Shown here one piece after another: positions 11,921 through 24,769 of a stretch of 64,000 nt of DNA. The stretch is from contig NC_085137.1 in the NCBI RefSeq assembly GCF_035046485.1, positions 441,754,334-441,818,333 on the forward strand. Reading direction: 5' to 3'. The notes beneath the pieces are model-generated. The model had not been told where the DNA came from. It was given only the letters and a program-made list of their open reading frames with translations, and searched no databases. Position numbers and translations under genes: made by a program. How positions within the stretch are numbered: the first letter of the stretch is position 1; each line of letters begins with the position of its first letter. This stretch comes from Aedes albopictus. Lineage: Eukaryota > Arthropoda > Insecta > Diptera > Culicidae.

Positions 11921-14212
11921 TTTTGATGAATATCGTTTACTTCGTTTTTTTTCCCAATGGAAGTTAATGTGAACAATATTCTTCTACCACCTTCTCCCCT
12001 AACAATCAACTCACGATCCCAGTCAACTCATAAATCTGCTGCTGGCGGCATCCACCGAGAGTGAAACCAAAAATGCCCGATTCCATATTCATAATTTCGC
12101 ACTACCACGCTGTTGTGCTGCTTTGCTATTGTAAATACGTAGCCTGCAACAGAGAGCAGACTGCTGCTCGCTGGCGATAATTATCAGTTTGCCAGCAACG
12201 CGCGCCACGGAGCCGCCCAACAGCAACGCCAACCAGCCGCGGCCACGCTCTGGAGGAGAAAGGTCTTATTATAAAGATTATTACATGAAAGTGAACTCTT
12301 CGTCCCCCTGCCTGCCTGTTGCGCTGCTGTTGGTTCGTCATTACACTCTTCTCCTCGTGCTCTGGCTGACTGGCTGGCTTGCTAAGGCTGAGTATCATCT
12401 GGTCGCTGCCACCACTTGGCGCTTTTGGTCGGTTTCTGTTTTTGTCCGCTGTTTCGACGATGATAATGCTGATATTTGCTTATGATATGAGCACTGAGCA
12501 GCGCGCGGATGTATGGAAGATCGCAGTCCAGTCCAGACGTCTGCCGCACAGCGCACGTGATCGAGAGCGGTTTGAGATGTTTGTGATTTCCGCCCGGGGG
12601 TCATCGAAACACTGCCGCACACTGAGCGCAGCTTTCCAATTTGATTAAATATCGATGAGATAATTTTGCTCGATTGCGGCAATGTGGCCATAACGGTCGT
12701 TAACACTTGGGTCCCTGTGCGTGGAGTGCCATCATATTTTCTATGATGGGACCACAAACCAGAGCAGCCCTAATCATCACCACTTGGTCAAGTATGTTTT
12801 GCATATTTTTTTGATTAGCAGACGGCAATGAAAATTTCCGATGGTGTTCAAATTTGTCGGCCAAACATCGGTAATAAATTGCGGCGAGGGAACCTTGAGC
12901 TCCTCATCCAGGTGCAAATTGAGATGTTTATCTATTTTGGAAGTAGCTCAAACTTTTGAATTGTATAGATAGGGCTGCTTTTTTATAATTGTTTTTATGT
13001 TCACTCTAACTGAAATTTATAATGGAATGATGAAGAATCCAATGATCAATAATTTAAGCAAAAATCTTGCTACATAACCATGAACGATTCTCCTGGAATA
13101 CTGCTCAGGATTGAACATGTAGTAACCACAGCCAAAAATATTATATACCTGAAAAAACCGGAAAAACCAAGCATCGCCTGGGAGTTTTCTGTAAACCCGT
13201 TGAACCCCAGGTAAAATATAAAAGTTTAAAAAATCGCCAACAGCACATTTCTCAACAGAATTCAACCAAATTTTGCACACAAACTCGCACAACACTATAG
13301 TTTTGGAAATATACGGTATCAACATTTACTTGGACTTCTGGACGGAGTAAGGCCGGTGGGTCACTGGGTCAAGTCGGGAAAAACTAAGGCCAAGTACGAT
13401 TTGCACCCTCATAACTTATTCTTCCTAATGAAGTTTTTCAATGGGAATTTGCACATTCCGTTGCCTAACGATAGTTGATGTTGCTACAGGTTCGAATTTG
13501 AGATTTTCCTATAGGTTTCTTTTGAATTCTTGAGATATTCAACATTTCTGAACCATCCAGGTCTTCATTTGCGTTTGTTGTTTTCAAATGAAATTAAACA
13601 CGAGATATTATTCCCTTATTGACCCCATAGGTCATCGGAGACATCTTTAGAACATGTGTTGCCCTTGTAGTATTATTCATATTTCCTGAATATCTCGATG
13701 GATTGTCCGAATCCGTCCTTACAAAACATGAACACTCGAAATAATCACTAAGGATTACTTTCAATTATTTTTATCGCTTTTATTTGCACCAATATTTGAA
13801 CATCTGTATAATATTTGTTATATCAACGAACAGTAGAAATTTTGGACGATCTGATTGAAGTAATGCCTTGATTACAGAGAACCGTAGATCGACTACAATT
13901 AGACCTGTTGTCCGTCTATGGTCCGTACAAGAACAAGAACAACTATCAGTAATCTCGAAGGGTCTACTTATGGAAGAAAATACGTAAAAACTGATATTAA
14001 AAGTATAAAAAGTTTTTAGAACAAAGTATTACAAAGTGTCAAATGGAGAAGAGTGCGAATTGAGGTCGTGGTATGATACATGTAAACTAATATCTTGAAC
14101 TCAATTTTTGAATAAGAGGAATGCAACGTTTTATTGTTTTGACATTTATGCACAGAACAGAAACACTTATTTGATCAATAAAATCGAGATTTGAGTTGCG
14201 AAAAGAAATCCA
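11921..14212. other. No recognised gene
   Basis: A GC-richer block at 12010-12770 carries competing plus and minus frames of 89-120 codons with no known domain. 13017-13325 (minus) is open for 102 codons, hydrophobic and unrecognised. Possibly host-unique DNA. Confidence 0.25.
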
Positions 14213-14297
14213 CGTGCTCTAGTGGGAATCGAACTCATGCCTCCCGATTCGCTAGACGGGCGAATTATTCCTCCAAGCTACGAAGCCACTTGACCAT
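14213..14297 (-). repeat. tRNA-like SINE head
   Basis: The minus strand shows GATGGTCAAGTGGCTTCG (A box region) and GAGTTCGATTCCC (B box). The body continues leftward (CAACTCAAATCTCGATTTTA). Confidence 0.6.
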
Positions 14298-15146
14298 CTC
14301 CGTTCCCTGAAGGCAAAGAACTTGAACAGATCTATACATTCCACTAACTCAAATGGTTTATTCTCTTTCTCAATCCTAATCTCCTTTGGATGGAATAACA
14401 TGAACGTCTACGCGTCTCTGTCGTGTGCAATGTGCATGAATGTCAGAGCGAGAGAGGAATTATTTTTGAATTGTAGTGAGCATACCGATAAGTCATCGGA
14501 TAGATAGATAGTTCATCTAATTCCATCCAAAGGAAATTTGGATTGTGAAACAATCAGGAAAATGAAAGGAAGAGAAACGGCTTCTTCAATCTGGTTCTGG
14601 TTCTAGCGATGGCGATGAAAATACGTGTATACATGAGCTGTATGTGTAGAGAGGAGAGTAGATTGAAAGATACATAAAATAGGTGCACACACTCAATCCT
14701 GAATTGCCTGTTCGATTTTTGACGAAATTAGAACAGCAGTACGTTTTCGGTAGTTGAAGTAATCGATTTTACACCAACTGCCAAAAACAGGTGTAAAAGG
14801 TAAACAATCTATTGATACATTCTACGGGCCCCGTATCATCAATACCAATTTTTCAAAGTTGAGTTATGGCATATTTGACATTTTTATCACATTCTTCATT
14901 ACTTTTGCCATCCAGAAATGTATTCGACATGATATTAGTATGACAATAAATATAAATTGAACGACGATTAAGATTAACAATAAAATCGTGATTTTAAGTC
15001 GTTTAGGCACACTTTTCATCTAAACTGTCGTATTTTAAACACCAACACACTGATTTTTCAAAAGTCTTCCATCATTTGTAGATAAATGTATGTAGATTTC
15101 TTAGCATAAAAAGATTTTTAATCGGAAGACTTTACAACTTTAAAAT
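14298..15146. other. No recognised gene
   Basis: AT-rich DNA with no clear repeat or coding signal. Confidence 0.35.
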
Positions 15147-17230
15147 ATGGCTGATCATAGTATGGGTTTTTGTGGCGTTGTAACGTCACGAAAAATCAAC
15201 ATTTTTAAATTTTATTCAAATACGGAAAACGTTACAAATATGAAATTTTGTATGCTTTTTGTACTCGAAAAGATCTTTCAAATGAGACTTAAAGAAAGAA
15301 AGTCGGTTCACGGAAGCCTGAGTTTCACCTGGTTGAAGTTTGCGTTGTAACGTCACGAAAAAAAGTTCTGTGGAAAAGACCAAATCTTTCTGGCTTGCAC
15401 GGCTTCTGAATTGGACAAACGTAGTTCTATATTCAAAACAGTTTCGTGCTCGTTGTGTATGAGCTGTTTTTCAAGATATCGTTTATAAATTGCGTACCAT
15501 TGCCCGTCCATAAACTATGTAGACTTTTGAAGGACGGGGGAGATGGTGTTTGGCCAAAATCTACGATGTAATTGTACTGTGATATTATAATTTTTTTAAT
15601 CGTAATCAAATACCACTCAAACCGAAAATTTTTGTGATATCAGTAGCCAACAGACGAAACACTGACGAAATTACAAAGTTATTAAGTTGGTCAAAGACTT
15701 ACAGTTGATGGATAGTTGGATTTAAAGTTCCACCAACAGGCGGCGCTAGAGAACTTACAAATTTTAAATTTCATACATCTCAGGATCCCTATTACATAGA
15801 AATACGATTTTTTCGGCAAAGTTGTTTGGTAAGTAAAGGACTTGCAGTTGATTAAATGATTGATGAATTAAACGGAAAACAATTTTTCGTAAAGATTTAG
15901 GAAAAACATGTAAGTTTAGGTAAACTTTTTATACTAAAAAATCATATAAAATTTGTGAAAAGTACCTACAAATCAAATCTAACTCTTTATCTTTCGATAG
16001 AGTCTGAGAACGACTGGATTAAATGAAAGATGACAGAGATATGACCAAAAAACATTTCCATGTTTTTGAGGGCGTGACCCCAAACTTTTGCACGGGAGTG
16101 TATTCCTAAGATATAAGAGTTAATAGAACAACAATCAAAAATATGATTCTGCTTAAAGCGCTTCATATTTGTGTAGAGCTAACCAATCAAGTCGAAATTT
16201 GTAGAAATTACAGATAAGAAGATGAGGAACTATCAGTCAAAATTTGGGAATTTTTGATACATTTTATAAAAAGTTACGGCTTGTTGAATGTGTTTTGGGT
16301 AGTTAATAAAATTGGCATGCTTTTGAAAATTTGCAACTACCACCACTGTGTGGCAGAAATTAATACCATACGGCTATTAAAGTGCAAGTCCTCGATCTAC
16401 CAAACAACTTTAATGAAGCAACCATCTTTCCAATTAATCACGATCCTGAGATAAGTAAAACCAAACATGTGTATGCCCTCTAGCGCCACCTAGTGGAAGG
16501 ATTTGAAATCATACGGCCCATCAATTGAAAGTTTTTGACCAGCCAAACAATTTTGTCGAAGACACCAACTGTCTAAATAGTTAGGATTTTGAAATATATG
16601 GAGAAGGTGTCATTAACCTTCATGAAGGAGTATTCATACTACTGATAGCAATAATTTGGCCCTCCGAGCCATTTATCACAAAACGGATTTTCATTAGAAT
16701 AAAGTCCCCCTTGAAGCAGTGCAGATACTGCAATGAAATATTCACAAACTCGGGTAAATTTGGCTGATTATTCTGATTCTAACATGATGTGCATTTTCGT
16801 GACGTTACAACGCGAGCAGAACTCTGTTTGAAACTGAACGGGCGTTGTAACGTCACGAAATGTAAAAGTCGATTATCCAAAAACAAATCCGAAATTTAAA
16901 TGTTTTATTCCATTGAATTGAAGAACAAACCAATAAATTTCAATGGTGGAAAAAAAAATCAGAATATCATAAAAATCCGAGCAGATTTTTGAAGATGTTG
17001 GTAGCGCGTTAGAGAGGGTCGGATTCTAGCGCGTTGTAACGTCACGCTACAAATACGCATTTTGAACACGTTTTTCTAATGAAAACTAAATGTTCAATAG
17101 GTCAAATATATCAGAAATTTTACAAGCAATCCGAATATGAAATAATATTTTAAGGTTTACGCCCGTTTTCATAAGTTATAGTGGAAAATCTGACTATGAA
17201 TGCGTCAAAACGTTGTAACGTCACTGTAGA
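15147..17230. mobile_element. Probable TE carrying six GCGTTGTAACGTCACG motifs
   Basis: The motif lies at 15175-15190, 15342-15357, 16798-16813 (inverted), 16842-16857, 17031-17046 and 17211-17224 (shorter). Repeated subterminal motifs suggest a DNA transposon or a regulatory array, but I cannot fix its termini. A foldback at about 15690-16600 separates the two motif clusters. No transposase frame. Confidence 0.45.
15690..16600. repeat. Foldback element with about 170-bp arms
   Basis: Left-arm landmarks GGCGGCGCTAGAG, CATCTCAGGATC, AAAGTTGTTTGGTA and AGGACTTGCA recur inverted at 16387-16560 in mirrored order. Borders are approximate. Confidence 0.7.
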
Positions 17231-17310
17231 ATGTGTCTATTATAGATGTATTCAGCTGCTCTGATTTCGCCAAAAATTTACCGAACACGGTATTCAAAAT
17301 TAAGTGTGAA

Positions 17311-17388
17311 GGGATGAGCTAAAGTTTGAACCCACGACCTTCTGCATATGAATCAGAAGCGGTAGCCATTAGACCACCAAGCTCGTCT
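17311..17388 (-). repeat. tRNA-like SINE head
   Basis: On the minus strand TGGTGGTCTAATGGCTA (A box) and GTGGGTTCAAAC (B box) are about 40 nt apart. The family is shared with 37230-37300. Confidence 0.6.
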
Positions 17389-18494
17389 TTAAATTAACGC
17401 CGATTACATGATGAGTATTACTGAAAAACAGTTTTGGGTAACGAGTAGTGTGCTCCTGCTCCAATCTAATTCGTTTATGAATTATTTCAATTTTTAATAT
17501 TTCAGTCATGATTGCAAGACACAATGTCATTTTTCATGACTCAGTGTTGTGGTTTCATTGCTTTGCGTCATGATGTTGGCAATTATAACTTTTTATAGAA
17601 TCATATATTATTTACCATAAATACCATCATTCGTGTCATGGTATCATGAATTGCTAAAACTATCATGATTTTATGACTTCATTTTTTAATCCGGCAGATT
17701 TTTTCCGTGTGCGACCTGCAGTATCGCTCGCATTGAGCTGGAGTAATTGCTATCTAAAATGGGGAATAACAAGCACAAAATCAATAGAAACTATATGGGA
17801 TATGAAAGGTTAGTTGTATATTTTTAGGCGCTTTGCAGTGTTTGGATACATAATTGTCTCAAATTACCAAACTGTTCGTAATTCGTATCGCTTAAAAGTT
17901 GCAAGCCAAATTTAAACTTCATTTTCGTAAACCTATTAGGTTTGATCAGTGAATCGTTAAAGAAATACAGGTCGGACTCGATTATCCGGAGACTCGATTA
18001 TCCGGAGACTCGATTATCCGGAATTCGATTATCCGGAATTTTAGACTCGATTATCCGTAGTATTTTTATTGCGATATTTTTTTTTTTATTTCAATGATAA
18101 AATTTTACATAATTAAGTATTATAACATTGTGCTGATACGATTTTGAAGGCCCCCGATTCCGTTTTCCTCCGATTTTGTCGGCTTTTTGACCCGATTATG
18201 TTAGCCTCTTTTAACGAGAAAATTAAAATGTTTTACACTCAGCATTAACATTTTACATTTCCAGTATTTTACAGTATATTTCAAATTCAGTTGATAATTT
18301 TTGGCGTCATATACAAATTACGTAACAAAAGAATCTCGCGTTATATTTGAAAATGGCCAAACGTTATATTTGAAATTGGTCAAACAATGGCCAAATTAGA
18401 TCTAAGCCGAAAGAGAGATGAGTTTGTGAAATAGGAGTGTTCACGGCGCGGCTTTGGAGTCAGTTTGACTTTCTATTCCGCAGAATCATTACTT

Positions 18495-18568
18495 GTTCTG
18501 TGACTTAGTTGGTTAAAACGCCGGTCTAGCGAATACGGAGTCGTGGGTTTGAATCCCACCAGAACGCG
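18495..18568 (+). repeat. tRNA-like SINE head
   Basis: GTTCTG and CAGAAC can close an acceptor stem. GTGGGTTTGAATCCCAC is a perfect T-arm (5-bp stem, 7-nt loop), and TTAGTTGGTTAAAACG fits the A box. The anticodon stem is poor, so this is a SINE head, not a gene. A decayed relative lies at about 33755-33830. Confidence 0.65.
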
Positions 18569-18699
18569 ATTTTTTTCACAAATTTCATCTCTCAATTTGT
18601 CAACCAGCAACATTTAGTGCCTTCTAATTACAAGTTTTTCCAGTATGTTTCAGACATACCAGCAAATCTGGTAAAATGCCAGTAAAATGGGCAATATGC

Positions 18700-19095
18700 G
18701 TCATTGTGTCCTCAAGCAATCCGTGCTGAAATTCTGCCAGATATTCTCCAAAGAGATTTTACTTGTTGGGATTCCATCAGGATTTTATACTAGAATTCTG
18801 CCACGGATTTTTGCAGTTTGCAGTTTGAATAATCCCCGTTTTTTTTTCTAGGAATTATTTATGGGATTCATATGAGGCTTTCTCCAGGTATTTCTCAAAG
18901 TTTCCTCCGGAATTTTCTGTTGATATTCCACCAGAAGTCCTTGAGGATTCCTTTGGATATTCATGCAGAAATTTCTCCTACGATTCTTTCAGGAATTCCT
19001 CCAGATATTTATCTTCGTTTGTTTCTATAGGATTTCTTGCATTGATTTCTACAGAAATTCCTCCGGATATTCCTCAGAATTTTTTTAGAGAAGTT
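18700..19095. repeat. Degenerate 12-bp lattice
   Basis: TTCTGCCAGATATTC, CAGGAATTCCTCC and similar units, of the same general class as 24.8-27.6 kb. Confidence 0.5.
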
Positions 19096-19101
19096 TTAAA
19101 T

Positions 19102-19369
19102 TAGGCCTGTCCACTTTTTTCAAAAACATTCTCTGATTCTCAAGTCCAGTTGTTGAAATTAAGAGGTCCAAAACATGATTGCCCCCGTGAAGCAAGTTTT
19201 TAGGACACATTAGGCTTTCACGAATTTTAATAATTTTCGCTCAACTCCTACATCATTGATGCCAAAGAAGCAAATAACCAGCAAAAGCAGTTACTTCTTT
19301 TTGGATGCCAATCAAAATATGGGGGTGGACTTGAGAATCAGAGAACATTTTTCAAATTAGACAGGCCTA
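19102..19369. mobile_element. Foldback TAGGCCTGTC element
   Basis: TAGGCCTGTC and CTCTGATTCTCAAGTCCA in the left arm are inverted in the right arm (about 19325-19369). It is 268 bp. Confidence 0.85.
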
Positions 19370-19599
19370 TTCTACCTATATTCCTTCAAAGGTTTGACCA
19401 AAATGATTGTTGGGTTGGCATCACTGCTCCCAGTATAGTGTGTATTCTGGACACACAGAAGAGGCTGTTTCTAGATTAGAACACTCTGAAAATTAACGCT
19501 TAATTCATCATACAACAGCCCCATTCACTTCACAAGTTTTTTTTCTCGTCCCTCAACATTTTCTCTAATTTACGCAAATCACAACTATGCCATCTTTGA

Positions 19600-19679
19600 G
19601 GAACATCCATTAAGAACGTTACTCTAAAATTGGAAATTTTTATACGGATTTTTCCGTGACGTACTCAATGGATGGTTCC
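19600..19679. mobile_element. Short MITE AGGAACATCCATTAAG
   Basis: The ends AGGAACATCCATTAAGAACG and (inverted) AGGAACCATCCATTGAGTAC pair. It is 80 bp. Confidence 0.65.
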
Positions 19680-19800
19680 TTACTGTTTATGTTTTGTTTC
19701 ACGAACCCAGAACCTTTTGATTTAGTTAAAAATTGACAGAAAAGTGCCCCGATCTTATCAACCCAAAACACTATCAGGATCTTACTGAATACAGCATACA

Positions 19801-19954
19801 AAAGGAATGTCCATATATTACGTGATATTTTGAGAGGGGCGGGGAGATGCAGCAAATTATGATGACCCGTTAAAACTTCAGAAAACTTATATTAAAAGTG
19901 TGACTAGGGGAAGCAGCAAAAAAAGTTTTTTTACGTAATTTATGGACGATCCCT
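19801..19954. mobile_element. MITE of the CCATAAATTACGT family (inside the pogo-like element)
   Basis: AAGGAATGTCCATATATTAC and (inverted) AAGGGATCGTCCATAAATTA form the ends. GAGAGGGGCGGGGAG lies inside. Confidence 0.75.
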
Positions 19955-21510
19955 TATTCGAATTTCTGGCTACGCCACTGTTTCATGATAATAAAAGAAT
20001 AATAACATTTATTTTCATACGTTTTTGAATTTTGATTTTATTTTTATATGCGATTCGATTATCCGGAAAATTCGATTATCCGGAGCAGGCTTCCCAAAAG
20101 TACCGCATCATGATAGCATTTTGATGGCTGTCACACTCTTATTCCCATGACAGCCTTGTGAATGCATGGTTCATGACAGCCCACAGAATAAAACTCATGC
20201 GACGTACAACATCACTGTCGGTAACTGCTCACATCGTCTGCTTTCGCTGTGCTTTCGTTCGCCGATGACAACCTCGGCTCTCACCCAAACCGTCTCTCGT
20301 TAGCTGTACACGAAGTGACGAAAATCGCTGCGCTCCGCCCGAGCATTTTACTTCTGTTGAACGTGTCGAGTATCGTGGTATATCCCACGCTTAACATTTT
20401 CGACGCATTTAATGTATTATGTATTTTTTCAAATAGAGAATATGTACTTGTAAGTCTTGTTCTAGTAGAGTATTTTGCATAGCATTATTTTTTATTGGCA
20501 TGTGAAAGGCACTGCCATGTTTTCAATATAAAAGAGAGTTTAATTTCACATCAGTGGTTTATTTAAGACAGATTACAATTTTGAAAAACGCTTGCACAAA
20601 CTCCTTTCCGCCCCTGGGGCATCTTGTGAAAGGCACATCATGTTTGTAAAAAATATTTATTGAGCACATATTTTGTGAATAACTTTTAGCGTTAAGCCAT
20701 GTGCTCCCGTGACAGCCTATGACACCCTTTATGCGACAGCCGGCTTGATTAGTCGAAGATTGTCATCGCCATGCGGCCAACAGTATTCACGACGGTTTCC
20801 ACTCGGCTCGATACGACTCGAGTATGCAACTGTCAGGCAAGCAGCCGAAGCAGCGGCTGTTTCAATACATCTTTCGCTCATGCGTGTGCGTGCTGTTGGC
20901 GATACATTTCTCACTGATGGTGTTGCACACGGTAACGAGAGATGGTCTGCACACATAAGAGAGTGTCGATTCAGCCTTGCGCGGGCTGTTGCGAGAAGGC
21001 TGTACATTTGGAAAGCCTGATCCGGAGTGAAATAAAAATCGATACTCCGGATAATCGAGTCCGACCTGTATTGCAAAATTATCGAACGTTTTAAATTCTT
21101 TAAACAAGAACACAGTAATAAGCAATACCTTATATATATAAAAATGAGTTTGATGTACCTTTGAGGCAACAAAAGTAACGAACGGGTGAACCGATCAGCA
21201 TGACTCTTGCTCGGGTCAATTCGTATTGATGGTGGCTGTGTTTATATGTAGAAAAAGTTATGAAAGTTAACTAGAAAAGTAAGAAAATTGCTAAAATACT
21301 GATTTTCGTGAGCTGGGAAGGAAATCAACACGATCGAAATAAGACCAATCTAGAGTGCGGTGACGTTATGAGCTCAACAGTTGTCAACCCACCACAGCTT
21401 GGCAAGACAACGTTTGCCGGGACAGCTAGTACCTTATAAAAACATATATTTGATGAAATGTTTCTAAGATAGAGTTTATACTAATAAGGTTCATCCACGT
21501 TTGAATTTTA

Positions 21511-21689
21511 TTTTTTTCTCTGTATTTTCGAGATTTTTAGCCCTTGTCTAGTTCTCATCTCGGGACCCACGCTTTACTTCCCTTCCGAAGGAAGAACTCA
21601 CATTTTGTGAGTTTGTCGGGAGTGGGATTCGATCCCAGGTCCTCGGCGTAATAGTCACGTGCTTTAACCATCACACCAGGTCCGCTTCC
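21511..21689 (-). mobile_element. tRNA-derived SINE (second type), full length
   Basis: The inverted head (GGGATTCGATCCC; TTAACCATCACACCAGGTCC) lies at the right and a T-rich tail at the left. TGAATTTTA flanks both sides (21502-21510 and 21690-21698). Homologous to 42914-43080. Confidence 0.88.
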
Positions 21690-24150
21690 TGAATTTTAAA
21701 TATCTGATCAGTGAAATAATAGTTATTGTACATTCTAGATTCTGACATTTTCCCCTCGTTATCAAAGCTACTACAAGTATCAAAGTTGACATTCTCAGTG
21801 TCAGTTACTGGTTTTCAGTTTAGAAACAAAAAGATTTGAACTGCTCAATTAACATTTTTTGTAGAATAGACTAGAAATGGTTCATAGATTTCATCATAAA
21901 ACTAAAATAAATGATAAAATGTTTTATGACAGTTTTCTAAACCGCTACAAGACTAATTGGACATCAAAATGTTACTTGGGTGTTCTTATCAATTGTATAA
22001 AACAAGAAATCGAGAAGAGCGATGCATAACGTTTCACTGTGTAAAAATGAAACGAGCTCACCTTTCAGAATTTAGATCCTCTTGAAGAGTGTTAAAATTG
22101 CTTATATTAAATTCATTAGCCAACAATTCTTTAATGTCATTTACACGAACTCTAAAGTAGTCACACTGGAGTCACACTAAACTGTGCGTCATTCGGCCCC
22201 AACCACCGTTGCCGTTCGTTACCATAACCGAGACCTGATAATGCTACCTTTAGCGGTTTAACTAGTATCAAGTCTCATACTCAAGCCCCACTTGCCATGA
22301 ATAAGGTAGCTGTGCTTTCGTCGGCGTTATCGTAGCTCCGGCGAAGATCATCCATCATCAGCTTTGTAACGTCCGAGTGAAAACTCAACCTAACCAGAAA
22401 ACAGAGGAGACCTCTCGGGTTAGTGTGGAGCTCGATCCGAAACCTTGTTGGCGATGCAGCGCAATATTCTCACGAATGTCTTCCACTTGAACGGCGAGTT
22501 GGTTGATCTGTAGTTCGTTCGGGCGGGCTGCTCGCCACTCGCCGTTCAAGTATTACTGCCCAGCGTTCGTCTTCGGCTGGACTAATGCGGGAAAATTTTA
22601 ATTGTTTGGTTATCGGATATTTTTTGTTCGTCAAAATGCCTCTCGTCAGCGAGAGCATTCTGTTTTCGTTTTGGCTGGTGTTGTTTTTGCTGGGGGCTGC
22701 GCCAGGCGGTAGATATACCGTTAAGACCGCTTGCAGTCAGTCGGTTACCAGTCCAAGCAAGGTGATGACTGGAAAGGCGTGAAGTAATGGCTTTAGTTTT
22801 TTTTTGAAGGTTTTCTGGGCTTATCTGTGCTGCTTAGTAAGCAGCAAGCCTTCCAAACAAACCCGTCGAAAGCTTCACGGGAGCAGATGACCAATTTCGA
22901 ATTAGTCTTGCTTGGGAAACTAGTTCAAAGACCAGTTGAAATGTTGCGAATCGAGGCAGAAGGTTCAAAGCGATATGAGTCAACTTTTCCTACAACATTT
23001 TGATAGAGTGTAATTGGATTTGTGATTGTTGAGGTGATTCTCTTCCGACTGGACAGCATCGTATTCCCAAAGGGTGTCACCATATATGTCATGATGTGCA
23101 CAAATGTGCATACAAAGCATCCATTATTCCGTCTCCGTTCTACACAATATGGACTGGAATTGACCAGAAAACCACAATGCTATTGTTGTCTGTCGTCTGC
23201 CTGCATTGCCACCAGCCAGGGTTGCTTCGGGGTTTCTTTGTCAAATTGATTCCATTTCTAATCTTTCGATTGCAGACAAGATTGCGGAATAAAACGAACG
23301 GGTGCTCATAGGTGGACATAAGAAGCCACTGAACTTGCTGTTAGACGGAGGTGCAGTGTTCTCTTTCTGCAGAATGGTGCATCCGTTTATGCGATATTTT
23401 TAGAGCTTTAAGAGGATATTTTTCTGCTGACTATCACTTCTATCAATATGAGTGCTTCTAGATTCTTTTATTTAAGTGTCGTTGAGTATGATCTCATTCT
23501 CTAAAAGCTTCTCCATAAACATGTCAAGAATTCCACCAAAACTCTTTCAATCAGCATTCTGAATCTTGAAAATATTCTTTGATGTACAAACACTTTCAAG
23601 ACGAGAGACGAACCAGCCAAAGGCTGAAAGTCTCTATAATAAAGACAAATCAACTTTTAAAACTTGCAGTGCGTACACATTCTTACTTATAGAGAAAGAA
23701 GATTGCTGTACACAAAGTAATGGAGGAAGGATTTCGGGCCAAGCATTGCATCCAAGATGTACTGTTATCGAACCAGTAGCAACCGTGTTCGTCTAAAATA
23801 TCTACCCAAGTACAATGTAATTTAAACATATTCCTTCTTTATCTTTTACTTTCAGATTTGAGCGGAACCTTCGTGTATACAGCAAGTTAGCATGCAAAAT
23901 TATCGGAAGAATACGTAAAACATCATAGCTCGTATATCTTCATTCGCTCTGATTCTACCATTCCACGGATATAGCCACGTTCAAAATCAGCTTATAGAGA
24001 TAGGTAAGTTCTTATTAAGTATATGGAAAATTGGTATAATATGCATCGTTTGAGAAAAACGACCCGCTTCAGTGTATCCCTGCACACTGTCAAAATCTCG
24101 ATTTTTATCGGCATGTAATGTACCTTGGATTTTTCTTCGAAGTTGATTAG
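21690..24150. other. Low-repeat region with two weak exon candidates
   Basis: The region is mixed and lacks clear TE signatures. The frame from MPLVSESILFSFWLVLFLLG (ATG about 22636) looks like a signal peptide and is followed by a possible donor (GGCG|GTAGAT near 22707). A 15-bp stem (22485-22499 with 22537-22551) lies upstream. No family is recognised. Other short frames show nothing. Confidence 0.25.
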
Positions 24151-24395
24151 TAGGGTCTAAGACCATTCGGCGCGGGGGGGGGGGGGGGGGGGGGGGTTGA
24201 GGTGGTGCTGTTTTGGGCACTTACTGCTATAACTCAGTCAATTTTGAACCGATTGACTTGAATTTTGTGAAACGATCAGATACAGTATGTAGCCATGTTT
24301 AAAAATTCAAGCCAAGCCAATCGGTTCGAAATTGACTGAGTTATAGCAGCAAGTGCCCAAAATAGGTGCCCCTGCCCAAATGGTCCCAGACCCTA
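24151..24395. mobile_element. Foldback element TAGGGTCT(A/G)(A/G)GACCATT
   Basis: The ends TAGGGTCTAAGACCATT and (inverted) TAGGGTCTGGGACCATT bound arms containing TTTTGGGCACTTACTGCTAT and its inverse. The left arm includes a run of about 23 G (24174-24196). A relative of 57538-57641. Confidence 0.85.
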
Positions 24396-24769
24396 TCTAG
24401 ATTCAATTACCTACACCTAGCCGCACTGGTTTATCATATACCATATTTTCAGGTTCAGCTTCTAAAATGAGCTGTAGGTGACTGAATCCAGATATTCGAA
24501 ATGACATTTTTCAGCACTGGCTGCAATTCAATCAATTTGGAATCAATTGACTTGATTTTTGAGATAAGGTGAGATACGCACAGTATCCTGCCGTGTTGAT
24601 GTTAATTGGTTTGATGTTGACTGAAAACGTTTTGAAATGTAAAATGATGGATGTTAAAATTCCGATTTAATTGAGTTTTCAATATGAATTTCATCTATTT
24701 TCCTCTTTTGAAACCAAGGCATTGTATTCCTTCAATAATTCGTTCAGAAATTACTGCAGACATGGATAT

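Larger units (their letters stand above)
17968..21068. mobile_element. pogo/Tigger-like TIR element, non-autonomous, TA TSD
   Basis: The ends CAGGTCGGACTCGATTATCC are inverted at 21045-21068 and flanked by TA (17966-17967, 21069-21070). GACTCGATTATCCGGA is tandemly repeated about four times inside the left end, and ATTCGATTATCCGGA recurs near 20053-20085. The 3.1-kb interior holds a tRNA-like segment, a nested foldback, two MITEs and lattice sequence, and no transposase. The frames at 20709-21172 have no DDE motif. Confidence 0.9.

Noticed and set aside
12126..12757. Coding exon in the GC-rich block
   Set aside because: Frames on both strands are similar in length, with no domain, no convincing splice sites and no start context.
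18495..18568. Functional tRNA gene
   Set aside because: T-arm and acceptor are good but the anticodon stem does not pair and a relative with decay exists at 33.76 kb; SINE head preferred. The same applies to the other tRNA-like segments.
20709..21172. Overlapping plus (103) and minus (147) codon frames as a transposase remnant of the pogo-like element
   Set aside because: No HTH or DDE/D motif is visible and both strands are open equally.
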